From Chinchilla lanigera (lineage: Eukaryota > Chordata > Mammalia > Rodentia > Chinchillidae): DNA of 64,000 nucleotides. The stretch lies in contig NW_004955463.1 of assembly GCF_000276665.1 (NCBI RefSeq), positions 4,530,052-4,594,051 of the forward strand. Reading direction: 5' to 3'. The notes beneath the pieces are model-generated. The model ran no database searches. It was not told the origin of the DNA and saw only the letters and a program-made list of their open reading frames with translations. The position numbers and the translations under genes were made by a program. Below, in pieces: positions 24,125-36,119 of this stretch (position 1 is the first letter of the stretch; every line of letters starts with the position of its first letter).

Positions 24125-24385
24125 TCCCAGGCCTTCTGTTCCTTCTCCTGGAAAGTTCTCCCCTTAAACTTTCATGATTAGCTCTTATTCAATGTTTAAG
24201 CCTGAATTTAGATACTACTACCTTGTTCTCAGTGACTGGGCTCTTGTTGCCACCAATACTTCTCACCCTAGGTAGTTTCTACAAGGGTCTTTTTATCCGA
24301 CTGCGCTGTAAGTTCTTCAAAGACAAGCTTTTCTGGCTTATCATTTTAATTCCCTTGTCTAACATATGTAAACACCCAAATGTGA
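24125..24385 (+). mobile_element. L2-like LINE 3' fragment
   Basis: CTTCTCCTGGAAAGTTCTCC, GAATTTAGATACTACTACC and GTAAGTTCTTCAAAGACAAG echo the L2 3' region (CTGGAATGCTCTTCC...CAGATGTCACCTCCTC...GTAAGCTCCATGAGGGCAGG). Strongly diverged. Confidence 0.4.
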
Positions 24386-26204
24386 GTGGAATCTATTCCA
24401 CTGTTATTTTTAAAAATAATACAGGGCCCCCTTTTGACATTTAGCTCTTCGCCTCACCCTTTAAATTTCCATAAGAAGAACAAAGGGATTTATAGTATAG
24501 GGATTTTCCAAAATATGCTGACCCAGGAGACTCAGTTGTACAATAAAAAGATAAAATGGGAGATGTGCAAAGGGATCTGCCGTGCAGGCTGCCAAATGTC
24601 ATCAAAGAACATTATGAGCTTTGGGAGGAATAAAAGAAAGGAAAAGAAAAGGAGCGATGAGAGAACCACTTTAATCTACTTAGAAGTGAATAATGCAGCA
24701 TTCTGCTTTCTGTTACCACAAACACTAAGGAAAAGTTGGTATTACTTTGTAAAGTTATACATTATTCACCACATAACCTCTAATATTAAAAGATCACTTA
24801 AAAAGATGGGCAATTTCTTCCCAAAAGCAACTTGTACGAGCACAAAATAGACAGCCTTGGGGTCCACTCAGGGCAAAGACAGTTGCTCTTAGCCACATTA
24901 TCCTGAGCTTCTAGTTTACACAGGAGGCTGGAATAGAGATTATCAAGTGGTACAAATAAAACATCATGCATCCAACCTAGCTAAGCTCAGAATAGCCTTC
25001 CTTCCAAAGTTTCCTGGTGTGAGAATTATAAACCCAGATGGGAAAAATTCCCCTACATAAGCTCACACATGCTCCAGACCAGTCTGCAGCTTGAGACCCA
25101 GCCCAACCCAAAACTAGTCTTGCATTCCAACTGTATCAGTGCCTGCAGGAGCACAAGTTCTGGCAGCTCTCTATCATTAAGTGATATATTTGGGGCCAAA
25201 GCAGTGACATGGGCTGCCCATCTATCTCTTCAAGATCATGCCTCACATTCTTGTGGAGTGTAATCATTGTTTTCCAAGTCCAGCGTTTACTTCTAGTTAT
25301 TATCAATTCAACTCTTATCCGCATACTATTCCCCATTCACAACCCAAATTCCACCTCAACACTCCCTTCCACACGTTTCCATGTGCTTCCTGAAGTCCAG
25401 AAATCCTGAAGTCCTCTATCCCCATTGATATGGTTGGACTTGCCCTACAGTTTTCCTGAAAGAAGACTATCCTCATGGACTCTGAAAATTCCACATCTTC
25501 TGGTGGCCAATCCAAGTGAAAGCTACCTCTCCCTCTAAAGAGAAGGAGAGAGAAGAGATGATTTCTCTCTTGATGTGGCTGCTCACTGACCGTTGCTTAC
25601 TCTATCAGCTATAAACAATGGAAATAAGTGGCAATGTCCACTTCCAATTCAAGGGATCCTAGAAGCCATTCATTCTTGAAGAAGAAAACCATAGAATGAA
25701 AGCAAAGTATTCAAAGTGTGTTGTTATTTGCAGTAGACAGGGGTGCCATTCCTTAGTCCATGTCTTAGGTTCCCAGACTTTTGGCTAAGCACAGAACAAT
25801 TCTATAGATACAGAACAGTCAGGCTTCTCACATTATGTCTGCTGTACCACGGATTATTAACGTCACCCCTTTAACTCTGACCTGAGCTTCAGCTACTCAG
25901 ACCTGAGCTCCTGACTCTCAGCCTCTATAGGAACCCAGATCAATTCTTTTCTCAGTGTCTACCATCTCAATCAACTTTCAGAGCATCTCATTGGCTTTTA
26001 TCCCCTTTATTATAACAGTAACAACAAAGAACCACCAAGGTATTCAGAAATCCTCCTCTTCTGTTATCCCCTCCTGCCTAAAACAAGCCAGCAGTACTTT
26101 CCTCACTCTTGCTGCAGTCATCCCCTCTTCAGAGAGGTGACAGCCATCAGTTATCATTTATTATTCACATCCATTGTGTTTGCCCCATGCAGATGAAAAA
26201 ATTA
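24386..26204. other. Unannotated sequence containing a 154-codon frame without support
   Basis: The frame at 24386-24850 is the longest in the window. It has no conserved domain or signal peptide and no splice context that I can see. Its Lys/Ile-rich composition is what translated AT-rich DNA gives. The rest of the stretch shows nothing recognisable. Confidence 0.45.
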
Positions 26205-26760
26205 TTTTGAAAGAACATATTGGGTTGTATTACTCTAATGCTTAAAACTCTTGCAAAGTTCCTTGTTGCACTTTAAATAAAATTCAGATTACTATAAGCA
26301 ATTTAAGATCTTGGTCTTGCCTATCCTTCCAACCTCATCTCTTGTAGTATCCCCATTCCCCAAAAGCTCCACCCACACGGATCTTCTTCTAGTTTCTAAG
26401 TCAAAAGAAACAAGTTCTCTCTAAGATCTCATCATAAATTCTTCCTTTGTCCTGGATCTCTCTGGCTAGTTGGGTGTCATAGCCCATATCTTTAGGTCTT
26501 AACTTCAGGCTACTTTGAGAGGAGTTCTGTGTTATACCACTGTTTTCCTTTACTCTACCCCGTTTTACCTTCAGAGGAGCTAATAGAATTTTTAATAACA
26601 TGTGTTTCTAGATTACTTGTTGATTGTTTATCTCCACATTGGAGTGACAAGTTCCTGTTAGGGCCCCTGTTTTTTCATTTTATAAGTTTAAATGACCTAC
26701 AAAGAGCCTAGCACACAATAAAAGTTTAATAGATGAGTTAAATGAATCAATCAATTTAAT
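26205..26760 (+). mobile_element. L2 LINE 3' end
   Basis: A long co-linear match to L2. GCTTAAAACTCTTGCAAAG and ACTTTAAATAAAATTCAG come first, then CTTGGTCTTGCCTATCC and AACCTCATCTCTTG, then AGCTCCACCCACACGG, TGTTTATCTCCACATTGGAG and GAGCCTAGCACACAATAAAAG. It ends in an ATGAGTTAAATGAATCAA-type terminus. Old, non-coding. Confidence 0.8.
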
Positions 26761-26809
26761 TAAGAAATATTTTAGTATTTATTAGAAGTATGTCATGCAT
26801 CCAAAGTGT

Positions 26810-27110
26810 TAAAGTTTACTCTGGAAATGTTTATTGCACATCTACTATATGCTAGATAGTACCAGCTACTTCCTTGCATATTAAAGATGCAAGGAGGTTC
26901 TGTCATAGTCCCTTCTCTCAAAGGGCCTTACTGTCTCCTAGAGAAGTGCTAGAAAATGATGTGATCGGTCTCACTAAGGGGAAAGATCAGACTTGTATAG
27001 AGACCAGAAGAGGGATCAGTGCTCCTTGGGACTTGGAAAAGGCTTCCTGGAGGCATCCACAACCCAGATCCCTGCTGTTAGGCAGGACATGATTTGCAGG
27101 GTCTAGTGCA
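26810..27110. repeat. Old mammalian interspersed repeat, family unresolved
   Basis: TTTATTGCACATCTACTATATGC then TCCCTTCTCTCAAAGGGCC and GGAAAAGGCTTCCTGGAGG follow the familiar mammalian pattern 'ATTTATTGAGCACCTACTATGTGC...CCTGCCCTCAAGGAGC...GGCTTCCTGGAGGAG'. I cannot assign the family with certainty. Confidence 0.45.
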
Positions 27111-27390
27111 AACTGAAAAAGTGAGGGCCCTTGTTTAAAAATCATTCAAGATGATGACAGCAGAAGATTAAACCAAATGTGGGCCCTTTCTGAGTCCAGG
27201 ACCCTGTGTTACTGGAGGGGTCACACATCCTTGAAGCTGGTGTTGATTTCTGGGTCCCTAGGACATGGTAACAGGATGTGGATATGCAGGTATGAGGCAG
27301 TCTCACAAGGTAGGATTGCAATATGAGAATGATGCTAATTTGTCTAGCCTCCCACTTGAGAGAGCTTGTATTCTTCTCTAGAGTACATTT

Positions 27391-27525
27391 TGTATTGTTT
27401 TGTTTTGTTTTGTTTTTCATTTTGAGACAGGATTCCACTATGCAGTTCAGGCTGTGTTTGGACTCACTTTGTAGCCCAAGCTGGCCTCAAATTCACAGCC
27501 ACCCTCCTGCCTCAGCCTCTTGAGT
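27391..27525 (-). mobile_element. B1 SINE, inverted, 5'-truncated
   Basis: (TTTTG)n, then TTTGAGACAGGATTCCAC, GTAGCCCAAGCTGGCCTC and CTGCCTCAGCCTC are the inverted B1 body with its A-rich tail. The 8-bp flank GTACATTT is present at 27383-27390 and 27526-27533. The B1 5' third is missing. Confidence 0.85.
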
Positions 27526-27533
27526 GTACATTT

Positions 27534-28079
27534 CTGAGAAGTGAAATTCCCTCTGTTTCAAAAAAACCTAAAAACATTAGAATATGAATCCCAGGCTTCC
27601 ACTAGGGAAGTTTACCAAGGAAAAGACTATTAGTCCCCTTCCTCCCTGCTTCTTGTCCATATGAGACAAGTTGGAGGAGGAATGTACAAAGCTTATGCAC
27701 CCTAGAAGCAGCCTGTATACTCTTGGTTCAAGCCATACAGGTGACCCAGCACCTAGGCTTTAAGGATGCTATAGCTGCAGGAAGAGCTCTGCAGGAATCC
27801 TTTTGCCTGGTAGAATTTGCCTCTAACGTCATTGTTAGCATCACATACCTGTGTTATCTCTCTTCTCTTCTTCTGTCTTATAGAGCCCCCTCTGACTTTT
27901 TCACTAAGAAGTGAAGAGATTAGAAGTTGAAGCTTTTCAGGAGTCTTTTGTAGTGGACCTCAGGCACCTGAAATTGGAAGCAGACACCTCTGTTGGTCAA
28001 GAAGTCTTCCAGCACCCTCATTCACCCTACAGAGGAAGCTACTCATTGCTTATATTCCTAGGTGTACCCTGTACCCCGG
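27534..28079. other. Unannotated sequence
   Basis: Nothing recognised. Confidence 0.4.
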
Positions 28080-28453
28080 TCTGAGTGTGTATCCCCTCTA
28101 ATGCTCATGTGGAAATGTAGTCTGCAAAGTGATATGTTAACAATACTTGGGGTGGGGCCTTTGGGACGTAATTAAGATTATCAATCATGAGGGCAGGACC
28201 CCCCCCCATGACTACATTATGGCTTTATAAGAAGAGATAGATACCTAAGTCAGCAAGTTTGTTCTGTGTCACCATGTGACACAGTCCAGCTACCATTACC
28301 TGGCAGGAAGGTCCTCACCAAATGCTGGGCAGATAGTGACACTGTGCTTTTAGGCTTTCTACCTGCCCTCCTGAACCATGAGCTAAATAAACCATGTTCT
28401 TTCTAAGCGATTATAAATGTAATATTCAGTTAGCAACAGAAAACTGAGACATC
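28080..28453 (+). mobile_element. MaLR LTR (MLT1/MST-like), plus orientation
   Basis: GGGGTGGGGCCTTTGGGACG, ATCATGAGGGCAGGACCC and GGCTTTATAAGAAGAG are MaLR U3 landmarks. ACCATGAGCTAAATAAACCATG carries the AATAAA signal, and GCAACAGAAAACTGAGACA is the 3' end. A perfect 9-bp inverted repeat with a 3-nt spacer lies at 28264-28284. Confidence 0.82.
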
Positions 28454-29840
28454 CTGTCTGCAGAAAGAGCACCAGTCTGTCTCTTTGGAAGACTTGTCTG
28501 GGACTCACGGACATGCCTGGGTAGATGGGAGAAAACCAGCCAGCCTGAACAAAGCTAGAAAGATGGGACCGGGGCTGACTCGGGCTGCTGAGCAATCCAG
28601 GCCACCTTCCTCTTTGGGAACAACACAAGGCTTTCAAAAGAAAAGCAGCTACCAACGCGGTTACTGGGACTGTGAGCAGATGCTTGTTTTTGTGTGGGGC
28701 CTGTAAGATTCTCTAAGGTGTCAAGCAGAGGGAGAACACCTGTGGCTTTGATTTAATTTAATGGAGACACGAAGGCTTTATGCTTCCAGCATGTGTGGGA
28801 ATGTGTTTAAAGTGACTGTCAAACCCAAAAGCAAGTTCCGGGAAGACAACCTTCCCATTTCCCATGCCCTGTAGCTTCTTTGCCTTCAGAGCACCTCAAT
28901 TTTCAGCCTGTGTACTTGCTAAAGAAGGTTGGCACCTATCATAGTTGGTGGCACAGGAGAAATAGAACTGAGACAGATGTGTAGTACACAGATGAATGAG
29001 TGAATGAAGGAATGAATGAATGAACAAACTGCTACTGGACTTGGCACATCACCAAGTGGAAATGCATGAAGACACAATCTGTCAAAAGAGTTAGCTTGTT
29101 CTAGAGCAAAACCGTGTTGACTATGAGGAAGCTGAACTCTTCTACAAGTACTAACCAGAGTGCTCACTTTTTTGCATAGTAATAGACTTGTGTCATCTAT
29201 TATACAGGGTGTACACTTAGGGAGAAGAATGCTTTAATTAATGCATGTATCTACTTTATTATTAATGCTGTAATGTGTAAAATGCCTTGGGATTCACTAA
29301 GATGAAAGCAAGCAATATAAACACAGGATATTATTATGCTTCTTATAATTACGGCCCTTAGACACAACAGTTCATTATCAGCTCCCATCATACAAAGCAG
29401 CCTATCATGCTGCTCTAACAAAAACCAATTGTTGGAAGGGTTCAACAAGGCCACAGGATGCCATTTTAAAAAAGGTTTCTGTTGGCTCGCTGTTTGTGGG
29501 AACACTCTGATGCAAGTCAGGTGCCTCAAGTACCGTTGGCCAAGCCTTGAACATAGAGTAATTTTAAATAACTTCAAAGAATAAAATTCAGCTCTTCCTA
29601 AATTTTCCTAGCATGTGGTCATTTTATCTCCTGAGACAGCATGAGGTGGTTATTTCCCACTCTTATGAGGTGCCTGAGTTATTTAATATCAGGGAAACAA
29701 GGCTGGAGAGTGGGGGATAATTGGTCCTTTTTATTTTTCCTGGTTTTATGGACTCCAGCTTGCACTGACTCTTAAAATGCATTCTCAGTGGGGCTGATGT
29801 GTCCTCAAGGGCGCAAAAGTTGGTTCTTGGGTGGGGGCTG
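28454..29840. other. Unannotated sequence with a short ATGA-type microsatellite
   Basis: Around 28994-29030 there is a GAATGAATG-type tetranucleotide run. The rest has no recognisable content. The 108-codon minus-strand frame at 29251-29577 overlaps a plus-strand frame and has no support. Confidence 0.45.
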
Positions 29841-30220
29841 CATTAGTTACTTTTCTGTCACTATAACAAATACCCAAGACAGTCAATTTATAAAGACAAA
29901 AGATTTACTTTGGCTCATAAGTTTGGAGGTCCCAGTCCATGACTGACTGGCCCTTTGTGCTTTGGGCCTATGGCAAGACTGCACGTCATAGTTGGCAACT
30001 GTAGAGCAAACCCTTTCCTTCAGAGCCAGGAAACAAAAGAGAGGAGGAGGAAAAGGCTGGAGTCCAACAGTCCCCTGCAAAGGCCCGCCCCCATGACCCA
30101 AAGACCTTCCCAGGAGTCCCATCACCTATAGGTTCTAGAAACTCCCCAGACCACCACTCTAGAGATCAAGCTTTCAACAAGTGCACCTTTGGAGGCACAT
30201 TCAAGATTCAAAGTACAGGA
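29841..30220 (-). mobile_element. MaLR LTR, inverted
   Basis: CATTAGTTACTTTTCTGTCAC with TATAACAAATACCCAAGAC is the inverted LTR 3' end. GGTCCCAGTCCATGACTG follows, then CCCATGACCCAAAGACC and TTTGGAGGCACATTCAAG near the inverted 5' end. Confidence 0.78.
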
Positions 30221-32593
30221 AGAGAAAAAATCGCTCTCACTTTTTTATATACAAAGGTTAATTATAGTACAGACTAGCTCTAAATAACATTTTTGTGGCA
30301 TTTAAGTTTCATGTGAATGGAAACAAAGCCTGAAAGCTTTCTTAGGGAAATGATAAAGAAAATAGTGTTTGTGAAACACCGCCCTTGCTCTTTAAGAAGC
30401 AATTGAATGGGTGATCATTAAACCTTCCCTTCATTCTCAGGTAGGACAACTTTAGAGTGACTTGGGAAGAGATAAATTCTCTTAGGAAACCACCGTCTTA
30501 CCACTGAGTGGAAACATCATATTTCAATATTTGGATTTTCTCTTATGATCTGAATTTCTAATCCCCATCAAAGTGCAAACATCTTTAGTTGAGGTAATAC
30601 CAAGCTCAATCACCTATCATTTGCTGTTCTGACATGAACTTTTAATAAGGGCAGGAGAGAACAAAGGGTACTGAATACCTGTGGGAGGAAAGAAGGTAGG
30701 ATTGAAGGAATGTACAAAAAGGAAAGGTCAAAAATATAAATGGGCCACTAAGTGAGTTCAGCACATAAATTCAATCATCAAAAAATATGATTATTTCCTA
30801 GAGCCTCATTTTTTTTTAAGATTTCATTTTTCTGATGTATCAGGGGAAAACTATCACAGTCAATTCACAGTGCCCTTCATTTCCTGGAATGGGGCATGAT
30901 TTTCCAGCAATTATGTAGGCCAGGGCACAAGAGATGATGGGTCATGATGTGGCAGGTCATCAGTCATTGGTACGTGCAGGTCAAGGCTGAGTCACCCATA
31001 CCAGGCCCTTGCAATGTATTCTGCCTTCAAACTGAAAAGCCAGTGATGCTCTCTGGCCTCCTATGAGTATACCACATTCTTTTGGGCCTTGTGACCTCTA
31101 TAGTCTTCCACCCAGCAATGAGTTCAGGTCTGCCTGGCTTTCCAGATCACCACAAACATATTTATAATTTTCATCCCCAGGCTCCAACCCTACCTTCTCC
31201 TCTTTCTGGTTCTCGTAAGGCTTGGACTATTGTGATGCAAAATCCTGAACTGACTCTGGATTTTGCTGCTCTGTGGTATCACACCTTTCCTGAGGCGATG
31301 CCAGCAGAATAGCTGGGCTGACTGGACAAGCACAGGCAGAGCAGACACAGGAAACCCTGAGAGTGCAAATAATCAGTTAATATTTCAAAATATTCTGCCA
31401 CTTCAAGAAAAATAAATGAAGGCACCATTTTTACAATTTGAAGATTGACTCACTATGCAGCACTAGTTTCCCTTCTAGGCCGTATTCAGAGAAATTACCT
31501 TGCAGTTTATAATACAAATTTATCCTCTGTAACATAAGCCTATTGAAGGCTGTCTTTCCCTCTCACTCAAATTCACCACTGCATTGTCATACACGTCATA
31601 ACGTATTAATAAGTTCAGCTCCCAAGGTGAGACTTGGCCTCAAAAAAGTCAGAAGCGTGCCTAACTATAACAGCAGGCTACAAATGCAGCCACAAAACCA
31701 AAGTTGACAGCAGAATAAGTTAACCTATTCCATCTTGGTTTTACTGAGTATGCAGGAACATTTGCCATTACTAGTGTCAAAAGACAAAATAGCAACAAAT
31801 TTAGTAGATATCCAATTGCCTGTTATTTGCTTTTTGTGAAACAGGGCAGCCCTCAGAACTAGAACAGGTTCAGTGAACGCACTTCCTAAAACTTAGACTT
31901 GGGGCAGAAATAAAGTATAGCATAACCCTTAACACAGCTTCAAAATTTGTCACCTGGAATTGACTGGGGCTCAGCTGCTGTGATTGGCAGAGACTCCACT
32001 CTTTGTTACCTGGACATGCACCTTAGTTAAGCTTTCTGTCAGTTCACATGCCAACTTAGGTTGTGGTTCACGATATTACAACTTGAGTATGGAGGTACCC
32101 TGAGGCCCAACTCAGTTTGATTTAGGTATGTTGTACTCATGAAATGAATATGGCCTTCATACAGGATGCTTGGTACAGTTTTATCTCTCTCAAAGTCACA
32201 CTTCAGGTAGGAAAAAGAATAATTTCATTGTAGTGATTTCTATAATCTGATAGCCTACATTTCCAACTATTTTTGTGCCTTAGGATGAATTCAAGGCATT
32301 TTCTAATGTGTCATCTTAATCCTCCCTTACAGACTTTGATAAGGACTTCTGGGGGCAATGATGGTAAACGTGCAAGTTGCATTTAAAGAGATGTAAATGT
32401 TTAGATATAGAGAGATTATATTTCTCTTCAGGGTCACAGCATGAGTTAGACAAAAGTGGCTTTAAGTATTCCTTTTACCCTCACGCATGAATCCTGTAAT
32501 TCTAGTAAAAGGCAGAGGTTTTCTTATTCTTTCTTACCATCTTGTAGTTTACAAGATTACCAAACTGGAAACAAGAGACAGCAATGAGAGAGA
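30221..32593. other. Unannotated sequence up to the assembly gap
   Basis: No gene or named repeat recognised in about 2.4 kb. Confidence 0.45.
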
Positions 32594-32743
32594 NNNNNNN
32601 NNNNNNNNNNNNNNNNNNNNNNNNNNNNNNNNNNNNNNNNNNNNNNNNNNNNNNNNNNNNNNNNNNNNNNNNNNNNNNNNNNNNNNNNNNNNNNNNNNNN
32701 NNNNNNNNNNNNNNNNNNNNNNNNNNNNNNNNNNNNNNNNNNN
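32594..32743. other. Assembly gap (150 N)
   Basis: A run of exactly 150 undetermined bases. The left edge reads GAGAGAGA, so a GA-rich simple repeat may have caused the break. Frames that cross the gap are artefacts. Confidence 1.
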
Positions 32744-33284
32744 TATTAACCTGACAACCAAGTAATTTTGAAAGCTTGGTTTTCAAACTATTTGGGCAAG
32801 GTCACTGATCTTCACCACTAAAATGCAATGACAATGCTGTGCTCGGAAATGCTGCCAAAAACAAGTATGTCATCCTAAATTACAAAGAAAACAAAGACAC
32901 CAGAGAATCCTCACCAAGTTTTAACATGTGAAACAGTAACATGCTGACCCAGATCCTTGGAGGCTAAGTCAAGGAAAACCAAGACTTGGGGCAGCTTATT
33001 TCTATTTGACAGATCAGCCCTGGGAACTCAGATAAGAATTTAGCTTCATAAATACTACAAATCCGTTTTCCTGAAAGTCCTGGCAATAATTCAAAGCCAA
33101 CTCATAAAGCAGACAAGGGTTCTGTTTCTAGCCAAAGTCTGTGATAGCAGGAACTTTTTCTCCAGGAAATATTAACAATAAGCATCTTCTCTCTGGTAGG
33201 GACTGAGATCTCCCACGGTACCCATTGCAAATAAAATAACTTCTAGAGACTAGAAAGTAACATCAAGGCAAAGACATTCAATGA
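32744..33284. other. Unannotated sequence
   Basis: Nothing recognised after the gap. Confidence 0.4.
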
Positions 33285-33480
33285 GTATAATAGTAGCATT
33301 TATGAAGTGTTTATTATATGCTAACTATCATTCTACCCATTTTGCGTGATGATCTACCTATTGTTTTCAATAATTCTATGAGATAGGATTATAACTGGTG
33401 TCATTTTACTGATGAGGTAAAGGAAAGCCAGGAAGTTTATATACTCTACAGCCAATAGGGTAGGCAAATCTGACTCCTAA
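33285..33480 (-). mobile_element. MIR SINE, inverted
   Basis: TTATTATATGCTAACTATCATTC, TCTATGAGATAGGATTATAAC and CATTTTACTGATGAGGTAAAGG follow the inverted MIR order (ACTATGTGCCAGGC...CTATGAGGTAGG...CCATTTTACAGATGAGG). Confidence 0.75.
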
Positions 33481-34352
33481 ACCTAATTTATGCTTATGAC
33501 AGAGACATAAGACCAAATGTTGTTATTTTCCTATATATGTATTTGTGAGGAAAAGCAAAGTTAGTAGTAGACTACCTAGGAATTACTACTTATTCCTATA
33601 TGCTAGACTCAATGTGACATACTAATGCGCAAGAAACAAAAAGTCCATATGTGACATATTTTCATAACATCCTTAAACATTTTTGAATCATGATTGAAAA
33701 ATTAACATTAAAATTTGAAGTGGTGAGGGGTGGCCAGATAAACAATGAGCAAGCAAAATAATAATACCAAGGTATAATTTTTAAAGAGTTAAAATTGAGT
33801 CTCATAAGCCTGTAAGATGAGTATGCGCCAAAGATTTTATTCAACTCATTTATTAATAAGTGAGCTGGTAACATGTTAAAAGAGGTCCAAAGGGCATTTG
33901 GAAAGCTACATGAGCTATTTAATAAACTCCTGAGTTAGATATAAAGCTGGTTAATGTCCAATTCAATTTAAACTGCAACCTATGGGGTTATCTGCTCTAT
34001 AAAAGAAGTTATTTGCATTTCTACTGAATAAAAATTTATTAAGTTGATCTGTCTCCGAGCAAAGATATTAAATAGGGCAATAAATAGAAAGTCAAACTAA
34101 CAACTGGCTAAGGACAAACAAGAAGAAAACTGTACCCACTATTTTCTTTTGTCTATTTTCAAATTCATATAATCATTCTGGCAATACTAATGAAAAGAGG
34201 GAGATAGAGCCTTGCACCTACCAACTCAAAATAGGCACTCCTGCCCACACACATATATGCACACATGCACTAAATCAATGTAAAGTTTTAAATTCCCAAA
34301 GCAGGCAATAAGTGTGCTTTGAAATGCCTTAATAAAATAAGTGAGTTTTGTA
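33481..34352. other. Unannotated AT-rich sequence
   Basis: Nothing recognised. Confidence 0.4.
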
Positions 34353-34369
34353 ATGAGAGAGTGAGACAC

Positions 34370-34402
<33 letters not shown>

Positions 34403-34523
34403 CAGAGACAGAGACAGAGGAGGGGAGAGGGAAAGAAGGAAGGAGAGAGGGAAGGGTCAGAGGGGAGGGAGGGAAGAAGCAGGGAAGGGCCGGGCAGGGA
34501 AAGTCAGGGCAGGGCAGGGGGAG
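34353..34523. repeat. Homopurine (GA/GGGA)n tract
   Basis: About 170 bp almost entirely of purines on the plus strand, grading from GA and GACAGA units to AGGG-rich units. The Arg/Glu-rich frame across it (34319-34534) is a composition artefact. Confidence 0.95.
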
Positions 34524-35131
34524 TTAAGATATAAGGGAGGACAGGAAAAGGGGAAAAGAAAACTTCAACCCTCTGTTTTTCTTTAGCATAAACTGTAGAG
34601 AATAGTGGGGCTCATTTTATAGACAAAACGACCCCATTTAAAAATGAGAGAGGTCAGATTAAAAGTAAATATCTTTCTAGCCCCTCTGCACTCCTCTAAG
34701 TCTTTCGATTTCCCCTCAGATGCCATTCTCTCCAGGAAAGAATAGGTCTCGTGTAAAGAACATAAAATTAAGTAGGTGAATTTACTCAGGGTAGTGTCAT
34801 CTGAAAATATTCCAAATCTCTGTTTTCCTTGACCTAGTTCTTAACTTTTGTTTGTGTTTCAGGTTAGGAAGAAATTAGTGACTCTTCAGTAAGTAATTCA
34901 ATATTGACTGATTCTAAGAGCTTAACTAAACAGACAAGCTCCCAATCTTACTTGGGCTGACTTCTCTGAATGTTCCAGGAGATTTCTGAGACTGTTCTTT
35001 TAACATATTGTGGTGGGTTGACAACTTGGTGGGCAACTTGTAACACCCAGTTGAACAGAATCAGTGCAGTGCTGGATGTGGGAGGCCCACCTAAGGATTG
35101 CTGCCAGCAATATGAAAAGGAGAACTGGAGA
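34524..35131. other. Unannotated sequence
   Basis: Nothing recognised. The right end runs into the Gly-X-Y tract and might belong to the same retrocopy or repeat. Confidence 0.4.
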
Positions 35132-35214
35132 GGAAGACGAGGTGCTTTTAGGGAGCTGTTGGTTCCCCTGGGACTGTTGGTTCTCCTGGAGGAGCTTGTC
35201 ATGCTGGTTTTCCT
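35132..35214 (+). pseudogene. Possible fragment with collagen-like Gly-X-Y codons
   Basis: In the frame 35152-35214, six of seven consecutive triplets start with Gly (GAV, GSP, GTV, GSP, GGA, then CHA, GFP). The exception is TGT, one change from GGT. Upstream at 35132-35149 two more triplets (GRR, GAF) fit in a different frame, separated by two extra bases. This could be a decayed collagen-like retrocopy or a chance pattern in G/T-rich DNA. No gene is named. Confidence 0.25.
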
Positions 35215-35650
35215 AACATGAACTTGGCCGTTCTCATTGTCGGAGGAGCTCGGGACAATGTTGTCGCTGAAGACGGCTATGTTACTTTTCAGGGAAATTC
35301 TGGTCCTTACTTTGAGTGTTGCTTCCTGGCTCCAGTGCAGATCCCTCAGCTTGCTGCCTCAGACCCTTCATCCCACTGGCACAGCCTTTCTACCTCCCAC
35401 CACTGACCTTTGGGCTTTCTTAGCACAAATCCATGAAGCAGACTTGCATGAGGCATTGTCACAGGCTCTAGGTCTTCAGCTGTACCCATGCAGGACATTG
35501 CCATGGGATCCAGGCCTTCAGCTGGATTCTTTGGATCTTCAGTGTGTGGACAGATTTCCTGCACTCTTTTGTATATGACTCTTTGGATGACTATTATAAA
35601 ATAATCCTACAAATTATGTGTCCTGTATTGTTTTCCTTACAAATCCTGAC
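35215..35650 (+). mobile_element. Possible old LTR
   Basis: Rows of CTTCAGCTG- and TTGGATCTTCAG-type phrases, then ATAAAATAATCC and CAAATCCTGACTACAATAC, weakly resemble the end of ERVL-type LTRs (...AATAAAT...AACCCTGACTAATACA). Weak. Confidence 0.3.
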
Positions 35651-36119
35651 TACAATACATATTAACTGTGTATTTCTGTGCTCACAACTGTAGTTTATCT
35701 ACATTGGCCTGGCTTTTATTCAGATTGATAGGCAATTATAGCAGTGTTCTTTTTCCTCTTCAAAGTGAATAAAATGTCTTCTCCACTAACAAAAACATTC
35801 TGTAGAATATGACAACTATATTAAATTTGTTCCAGGTGAACTAGGTTAACTGTGTACTTTTAAAGCCCATTTTAGAATAACTGGCCATCAAATCAGCTTC
35901 ACTGTCTGGCACATGATCCTTCATTCCCCCCATTTTATGTGATCTAATGATGGTTTATCAGCTCACTTGCCTTTGTGCCTTTCCAATGAGGAGACATGAG
36001 ATAGTAGCATTCAAGTCTGGAAGACTTCAGAATATGTTTACATTTAATATTGAAATATCTAGAGAAGTTTGATAAAGGATAGTTAGCATTCTTATGAAAA
36101 AATAAGTTCATATAGCTTT
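35651..36119. other. Unannotated sequence
   Basis: Nothing recognised. Confidence 0.4.

Noticed and set aside
23836..24177. Overlapping frames on both strands
   Set aside because: Neither shows homology or coding bias, and mutual antisense overlap is typical of chance frames.
24386..24850. 154-codon open frame, the longest in the window
   Set aside because: No recognisable domain, no splice or promoter context, and a composition expected of translated AT-rich DNA. A frame of this length is expected by chance in 64 kb read on six frames.
32487..32786. Frames running through the N gap
   Set aside because: Undetermined bases contain no stop codons, so these frames have no meaning.
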